From positions 1 through 10,248 of the forward strand of contig PMCR01000564.1 of NCBI GenBank assembly GCA_003155465.1: a DNA stretch of 10,248 nucleotides, in the 5' to 3' direction. Source of the DNA: Myxococcales bacterium (lineage in GTDB: Bacteria; Myxococcota; Polyangia; Fen-1088). A program made the translations under genes and the position numbers. The notes under the pieces were generated by a model. That model worked only from the letters and a program-made list of their open reading frames with translations, made no database searches and was not told the DNA's origin. Shown here piece by piece: positions 6,464-10,248 of the stretch. How positions within the stretch are numbered: position 1 is the first letter of the stretch; each line of letters begins with the position of its first letter.

Positions 6464-7625
6464 CAGAACGGCCGGCAACCAACTCGATCTCGCACATCCA
6501 TTCGGGCCGGCAGATGTCCGCGACCACGATCGCGGTGGGCACGGATGTGGGCAGGCCCGCGGCCTGCGCAGCCCTGCGGAACTCCGGCAGCAACCGCGCC
6601 TGCTTGAGGTAGGCGGTCACGCTGAGGGCATCCGCCAATCCTAGCCCGGCCTGCCCCAGCACGCCGGCCGCATTGGCAAGCATACAACGCAACTGGCCCT
6701 TGGCATCGCCAGGGGCCACGATACGACCCTGCTGATCGATGCTGGCGGTTCCGGACAGAAACGCGAGTTCCTGCCCGGACTCGCGCAGAAGAGCTCCGCG
6801 CGCGAAGAACGAGCCATAGTCGCTTGCCTCGCCCATGGGCGCGGGGTTCATCGCTTCGATGGTGGCTTGGCCAGCGCTGCCCACGGCGTACAGGTCCATG
6901 GCCAGAGGGCTGCTGGAATCAGCAAGGGCGGCCCCTATCCCGGTGCTGGCGGGAAAGCGGATCATACCCGCGGCTTGAAGGAATCGCCGGCGGCCTTGGT
7001 TGAATGCCGTGTAGTCGCGATCGATGTCCCGCAGGTAGATCCAGGTCCGCACCACATCGTGGATAGACAAGCCGCGATCGGTGAGCGCATGCGACGCAAA
7101 GGCGAACATCTCGTAGGCCATGTCGGCCAGCGCGCTGGTTCCGCCGACACCCGAGCGCGGCACCAGCGACAGCATGCGCAGATGGCGGGCGTCGGCGCGC
7201 AACACCGTGGTGCAGACCGGCCCGGGCAGAGATCCCTTCCACACCACACTGCAACGGTCGGAGCGAGGCCGCGAAGCGTGAACCTGCATCTCGCAGAAGC
7301 AGCGGCCGGCGGCCGGCGGCTGGATCAGAAAAGACAACGGCAACCGTTCGGCGTCGGGTTGGTTCCACGCCGCCGCCAACTCGTGGTGCACGCACCAGGA
7401 AGGTTGCGCCCGCAGGTAGACCCACCCGGACGCCACGTCCGCGGGAACGGCCCCCAGGGCACGCAGACCCTGCAAGGCGTTTGTCGCCATAGACTGAAAC
7501 TGGGCTCGTTCGCCCTTGGCGGCCGGCGCGGGAATCGCGTGCACGAAAAGATCGCTGGCGTCTGCCCCGTCGACCTGGGCGATCTGGAACGGCGCCTCGT
7601 GGCGCCCGGCGTGCGAGCCTGCCAT
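6441..7625 (-). CDS. Triple RidA/YjgF-fold protein, chorismatase-like
   Basis: A 394-residue protein read from ATG 7625. The frame stays open to 7937, but that extension overlaps the FecR gene and looks non-coding. The chain holds three RidA-like units: about 1-125, 126-262 and 263-394. Each has a YL[RK] strand (WVYLRAQ, Y70; WIYLRDI, Y197; TAYLKQA, Y339) and an acidic residue at the equivalent of the RidA C-terminal Glu (E112, D244, E379; spacings 132 and 135). The Arg that defines canonical RidA imine/enamine deaminases (R105 in E. coli numbering) is not apparent in any unit. The PASTGIG segment (225-231) and the ADICRPEWMCEIE end (369-381) resemble chorismatases (FkbO/Hyg5/XanB2 family), which hydrolyse chorismate to hydroxybenzoates or a dihydroxycyclohexadiene acid. 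Chorismatase-like is my best call; a non-enzymatic Rid-family role is possible. No secretion signal, so cytoplasmic. No Shine-Dalgarno is evident. Confidence 0.72.
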   Translation of the reverse strand: MAGSHAGRHEAPFQIAQVDGADASDLFVHAIPAPAAKGERAQFQSMATNALQGLRALGAVPADVASGWVYLRAQPSWCVHHELAAAWNQPDAERLPLSFLIQPPAAGRCFCEMQVHASRPRSDRCSVVWKGSLPGPVCTTVLRADARHLRMLSLVPRSGVGGTSALADMAYEMFAFASHALTDRGLSIHDVVRTWIYLRDIDRDYTAFNQGRRRFLQAAGMIRFPASTGIGAALADSSSPLAMDLYAVGSAGQATIEAMNPAPMGEASDYGSFFARGALLRESGQELAFLSGTASIDQQGRIVAPGDAKGQLRCMLANAAGVLGQAGLGLADALSVTAYLKQARLLPEFRRAAQAAGLPTSVPTAIVVADICRPEWMCEIELVAGRSATAYSRQ

Positions 7626-7821
7626 TGGTCGCTGAGTGTAGCAGCCCGGGTGGACTTGCGGCTGCCTCTTTGCAGACCGGAGGTCACAGTTGCGATTCGT
7701 AAGCCCCGGTGTCGCAGGGGGTCGAACGAGGCTCGCCCCGCTGATCTGTCGAGGGACAGGGGGACATCTTCGCGCAGGTGAGCCGGGCCGGCCCGTCCGT
7801 AGCCGAAGAAGGCGGCTGCCA
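7626..7821 (-). other. Intergenic region between FecR gene and RidA-fold gene
   Basis: A 196-nt gap likely to hold the end of the FecR transcript and the promoter of the RidA-fold gene. On the - strand a TACACT hexamer (7640-7635) lies 9 nt before the ATG and could be a -10 element, but no good -35 is found at 16-18 nt. A perfect 12-bp palindrome, CGGGCCGGCCCG, lies at 7784-7795. A 7-bp stem with one bulge lies at 7718-7739 with no following T-run. None is strong enough to call a terminator or operator. Confidence 0.4.
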
Positions 7822-9018
7822 TCACTCGACGGGCGATTTTGCAATTGAGCGAGCGAGTTCGGCCTGATCACCCTGGGGAAACCGCTGCAGGTAAGTCCGT
7901 GCAGCCTTGCAGGCCCTTTCCCGGTCCAGGCGCGCAAGCAAGGTCAGTTCTCGTCCGAACGCCTCGGAGGCATAAGGTCCCCGGCCTGCTTCCGCAAGGT
8001 AGGTATCGTACCAAGTCAAGGCGGCGTCGGACGACGCGGGCCCGACTTCGGCCAGGCGGCCCAGAAAAAAGGCGGCATCCTTCGCGCGATCGCTGCCAGC
8101 GAAACGCGCACGCAGGGCCAGCAAGGCCTGGCGGGCCATTTCGAACTTCCGGGTGTAGCGGGCCGCATCCGCCAGGGTAATGAGATCCAGGGCCGAGCCG
8201 CGAGCCAGGGTGACATCAAGACCCCGTCTTTCCGCATCTTGCACGATGGCGGGAAAGTCCCCCTTTGCGATCAAATCTGGCCAGGGGACCGAATGGCCTG
8301 CCCCATCGTGCATCGCAAGCCGGCCCGGGTCGCCATGGGCGGTGTGCTTCGCCGCGATCCGGCTGGCTGGCCGGATTTCCAGCGGCGCCGGAAGTGGCAA
8401 AGTCGCAGTGACTTGGGCAGAAGCGGCGATGGGCGCCTCGCGCCCCGGGCCTGCGAACAGTTCCACCGACTCGCCTCCACGCACGGTCAAGACGCCATCC
8501 CGGAGTGGCCCCCGCACCTCGACCACGCCGGTCTTCATATGCAGATCCAAGCGGCCCTTCGCGGCCTCGAAGCCAACACGGAAGGTCGTGCCCTTCACCA
8601 AAATCGAAAATGGACCGGCCTCGAAGCGCCAGGAAGCGTGCTCGCGCGGCTCGACCGACACCTCGATGAAGCCATCGGTGACGGCCACCCGAGCGCCGTG
8701 CGCGTCGGTGCCCAGAACCTTGATCTTGGCCGAGGGTTCAATCCCCAGGCATGACTCGTCGGAAAAGAGCACGCGCGCGGCCGACGCGGCGGTGATGGTC
8801 TCAGCCGCCTCCATGGTCGCGCCCTCCACGATGTAGTGCAGGGGTCTGTCCGCCGGAGCAAGCGGCAGGCGATAGGCCACGATGCCGAGCACGAGAACGA
8901 CCGTCCCTGCCAGGGCCCACTTGCCCCATGGAAAACGGGGATGCGGCTCCTGGCGCTCTTCTTGCGCGAGGCGGCTCGCCAGCTTCTCCCAGCCACGGTC
9001 GAGTTCGACCTCGGTCAC
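7822..9018 (-). CDS. FecR-domain membrane protein with helical C-terminal (TPR-like) region
   Basis: A 398-residue protein starting with GTG at 9018-9016. AAGG (in GGAAAAGGCG) six nt upstream is a good ribosome site, and the GTG directly abuts the TAG of the pectate-lyase gene. A short N-terminal cytoplasmic segment (1-32) precedes one transmembrane helix (about 33-49). Residues about 65-185 form a FecR domain, including the signature VKGTTFRV (141-148). After a Pro/Ala-rich stretch, residues about 250-398 are helical and TPR-like (DLITLADAARYTRKFEMARQ..., FFLGRLAEVG...). FecR proteins usually act as periplasmic sensors that control a partner ECF sigma factor, and many myxobacterial versions have this helical tail. 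No sigma-factor gene is visible here and the cytoplasmic segment is short, so an anti-sigma role is uncertain; an envelope scaffold is an alternative. Confidence 0.83.
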   Translation of the reverse strand: MTEVELDRGWEKLASRLAQEERQEPHPRFPWGKWALAGTVVLVLGIVAYRLPLAPADRPLHYIVEGATMEAAETITAASAARVLFSDESCLGIEPSAKIKVLGTDAHGARVAVTDGFIEVSVEPREHASWRFEAGPFSILVKGTTFRVGFEAAKGRLDLHMKTGVVEVRGPLRDGVLTVRGGESVELFAGPGREAPIAASAQVTATLPLPAPLEIRPASRIAAKHTAHGDPGRLAMHDGAGHSVPWPDLIAKGDFPAIVQDAERRGLDVTLARGSALDLITLADAARYTRKFEMARQALLALRARFAGSDRAKDAAFFLGRLAEVGPASSDAALTWYDTYLAEAGRGPYASEAFGRELTLLARLDRERACKAARTYLQRFPQGDQAELARSIAKSPVE

Positions 9019-9021
9019 CTA
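9016..9021 (-). promoter_or_regulatory. Abutting stop/start (TAG-GTG) coupling PL9-like and FecR genes
   Basis: On the - strand the TAG of the upstream gene (9021-9019) is followed with no spacing by the GTG start (9018-9016). AAGG six nt before the GTG serves as the ribosome site and lies inside the last codons of the upstream gene. This arrangement usually means co-transcription with translational coupling. Confidence 0.65.
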
Positions 9022-10248
9022 GCGCCTTTTCCGGAGCCGAAGGGCGACCATGAAGAGCGCGAACAGCGCAAGACCGGGGAAGCCACTTGCCCGGGCCCCG
9101 GCGATGCGACAGGAGGATCCGCTGCTTGCCACTGTCGTAGCGGTCGCGGCCGTCGTGCCACCCGTTGCATCCGTTCCCGAAATTCCGCCGGCGGCTGCAC
9201 TGCCCCCAGCCTCGACCGGACTGCTCGTGCGAGGTGCGCCGCCGCTTGCAGAGACTCCGCCGGTTCCGTTTGTTCCGCCAGTCTCCACAGTGCCGCCAGT
9301 TTCCACAGCGCTGCCCCCGTTTGCGACGGCGCCCCCAGTGTCAGCCACGCCACCCGTTCCGCTGCCTCCAGTCATCCCGCCGGTCGCTGCCGTACCGCCG
9401 GTTCCCGGTGCTCCCCCGACCGCCGCAGTCCCTCCGCTTCCGGCCCTCCCGCCGGTTCCCGGTGCTCCGCCGACTGCCGTGCCGCCAGTTCCGGTTCTGC
9501 CCCCGGTCCCCGTGGGACCGCTGGCTCCCGTGGTACCGCCGGTTCCCGATGTTCCCCCGGCTCCGGTAGCTCCAAATTCATAGGCGCCCAAGTCCGGAGC
9601 AGCTCCCACGAATGGAAGTTGGACATCCGTACCCTTGTCGATCATGGCGCTGCCGGCAGCCAGTTTCAGGAAGTCCACATTGGGCAAACTGCCGTCTGCC
9701 TGGCGGGGGCCCAGCGCGCCGGCGATGGTCTCCACTGTCACATCCTTGGCCGTCAAGCTCGGATCGGTCACGCTGAGGAAATCCTTGTCTGCCGGGACGA
9801 TATTCAGATCCCATGTGTTGGATTTCGTGTCAACCCCGTACCCGTTAACGTACTGGTTGTCGTTGGGAAAGCCGATGTTGTTCCTCAGTATGTGCGCCTT
9901 GTCCCCCGACAAGGTAACGCCGTCCGTTCTGGTGCCACCGCCGTTGGGTTCACTCCAAGTACTCGCCAGCATGTTGTACTGGGTTCCATTCTTGAACGAC
10001 GTGTTGTTGTACCAGGTGTTCCCACCCGATGAGTGGTTGGCGTAAAATCCGTTCGCCTTATTTCCCCAGGCAACGCAGTTTCTGACGGTATGCCTGATGC
10101 CGGTCTTGCTGCTTCCGATCTTGAAGCCGTTGCCGTTTCCTGCCTTGCCGGCACCATAATTAAAATACCCAGCGCCGAAGGCCCAGGAGTTCTCGATGAG
10201 GACCGGAGATTCGTCGCTGAGAAAATCGTAACCATCGTCAGAGTTCCA
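9019..10248 (-). CDS. Secreted PL9-type pectate lyase-like beta-helix protein with Gly-rich linker (5' truncated by window edge)
   Basis: The - strand frame is open to the window end; 409 residues are visible and the start lies outside. The first 90 visible residues match the polysaccharide lyase family 9 core (Pel9A/PelX type): NSDDGYD near the edge, NSWAFG, GNGNGFKIG, NCVAWGNKANGF and NTWYNNTSF. From memory of Pel9A, the DD-x-x-D group binds the catalytic Ca2+ and the Lys of GFK is the base. Here these are D4, D5, D8 and K43 of the visible chain (Lys codon 10122-10120), so the active site appears intact. PL9 enzymes cleave polygalacturonate by beta-elimination. A LAAGSAMIDKG ... APDLGAYEFG segment closes the helix. 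It is followed by a long GG-repeat linker, a single Cys (codon 9111-9109), a hydrophobic segment (LALFALFMVAL) and an Arg/Lys tail, as in surface-anchored myxobacterial proteins. The stop abuts the FecR start. Confidence 0.85.
   Translation of the reverse strand, partial: WNSDDGYDFLSDESPVLIENSWAFGAGYFNYGAGKAGNGNGFKIGSSKTGIRHTVRNCVAWGNKANGFYANHSSGGNTWYNNTSFKNGTQYNMLASTWSEPNGGGTRTDGVTLSGDKAHILRNNIGFPNDNQYVNGYGVDTKSNTWDLNIVPADKDFLSVTDPSLTAKDVTVETIAGALGPRQADGSLPNVDFLKLAAGSAMIDKGTDVQLPFVGAAPDLGAYEFGATGAGGTSGTGGTTGASGPTGTGGRTGTGGTAVGGAPGTGGRAGSGGTAAVGGAPGTGGTAATGGMTGGSGTGGVADTGGAVANGGSAVETGGTVETGGTNGTGGVSASGGAPRTSSPVEAGGSAAAGGISGTDATGGTTAATATTVASSGSSCRIAGARASGFPGLALFALFMVALRLRKRR
9112..9573 (-). 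repeat. Gly-Gly-Thr/Ala-type repeat linker of the PL9-like protein
   Basis: About 150 residues of GTGG, GGT, GGAPGTGG and ETGG units link the beta-helix to the C-terminal anchor. On the + strand an exact 20-nt unit starting CCGCCGGTTCCC occurs at 9395-9414 and again at 9449-9468. The period is 54 nt (18 codons), which indicates in-frame repeat expansion. Pro-rich open frames on the + strand here are shadows of this repeat. Confidence 0.78.

Noticed and set aside
7718..7739. Hairpin with a 7-bp bulged stem as a terminator after the FecR gene
   Set aside because: It has a bulge, no T-tract, and lies over 80 nt past the stop codon; the evidence is too weak.
6867..7781. + strand open frame (304 codons) opposite the RidA-fold gene
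   Set aside because: No recognisable motif; the - strand frame has three RidA-like units with correct spacing. Shadow frame.
7784..7795. Perfect 12-bp palindrome CGGGCCGGCCCG as an operator or terminator
   Set aside because: Short G+C-only palindromes are frequent by chance in DNA of this composition; there is no loop, no T-run and no second copy. Kept only as a note on the intergenic region.
7626..7937. N-terminal extension of the RidA-fold protein (104 extra residues)
   Set aside because: It would overlap the FecR gene end by over 100 nt, its translation is Arg/Pro/Ser-rich with no domain, and the RidA-like fold begins right after the ATG at 7625.
8836..10032. + strand open frame of 398 codons and a Pro-rich one at 9050-9583
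   Set aside because: Both mirror the FecR gene and the GG-repeat linker of the PL9-like gene. The Pro/Val repeats are the reverse complement of Gly/Thr repeats.

Overview
The window looks like a piece of a Myxococcota (myxobacterial, probably Polyangia-like) chromosome or metagenome contig. The reasons are the high G+C coding sequence, secreted proteins ending in Gly-Gly-rich linkers plus a Cys/hydrophobic/Arg tail of MYXO-CTERM type, a long Cys-rich lipoprotein with a MopE-like metal-binding motif, a short TPR protein with a Pro/Ala linker and C-terminal membrane anchor, and a FecR-domain protein with a helical C-terminus. The taxonomic call is inference from protein style; no marker gene is present.

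Layout. Left half, + strand: (1) the 3' end of a secreted beta-helix protein with a Gly-rich linker and C-terminal anchor (2-826); (2) 3 nt later, a 715-residue polytopic membrane protein with eight TPRs, resembling TMTC/GT-C-type glycosyltransferases (830-2977); (3) after a 109-nt gap with a promoter-like sequence, a secreted TPR protein with a C-terminal membrane anchor (3087-3875); (4) overlapping it by one base (TAATG), an 862-residue Cys-rich lipoprotein (3875-6463). Right half, - strand: (5) a protein made of three successive RidA/YjgF-like units, related to chorismatases (7625-6441), whose 3' end overlaps the lipoprotein gene tail to tail by 23 bp; (6) a membrane FecR-domain protein with a GTG start (9018-7822); (7) directly upstream of it, with the stop codon abutting that GTG, the 3' part of a family-9-type pectate lyase (PL9) with a Gly-rich linker and C-terminal anchor (10248-9019). 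Genes 1 and 7 run off the window edges.

How they may work together. The common theme is the cell envelope and surface: two anchored beta-helix proteins, one lipoprotein, two membrane-anchored TPR-type proteins and a membrane FecR protein. Genes 1-2, 3-4 and 7-6 are each tightly spaced and are probably co-transcribed pairs. The RidA-fold protein is the only clearly cytoplasmic enzyme. I see no tRNA, rRNA, CRISPR array, insertion sequence, phage gene or recognisable defence system. The least ordinary items are the triple RidA-fold chain, the PL9-FecR coupling without a visible sigma factor, and the GT-C/TPR protein coupled to a Ser/Thr/Gly-rich surface protein.
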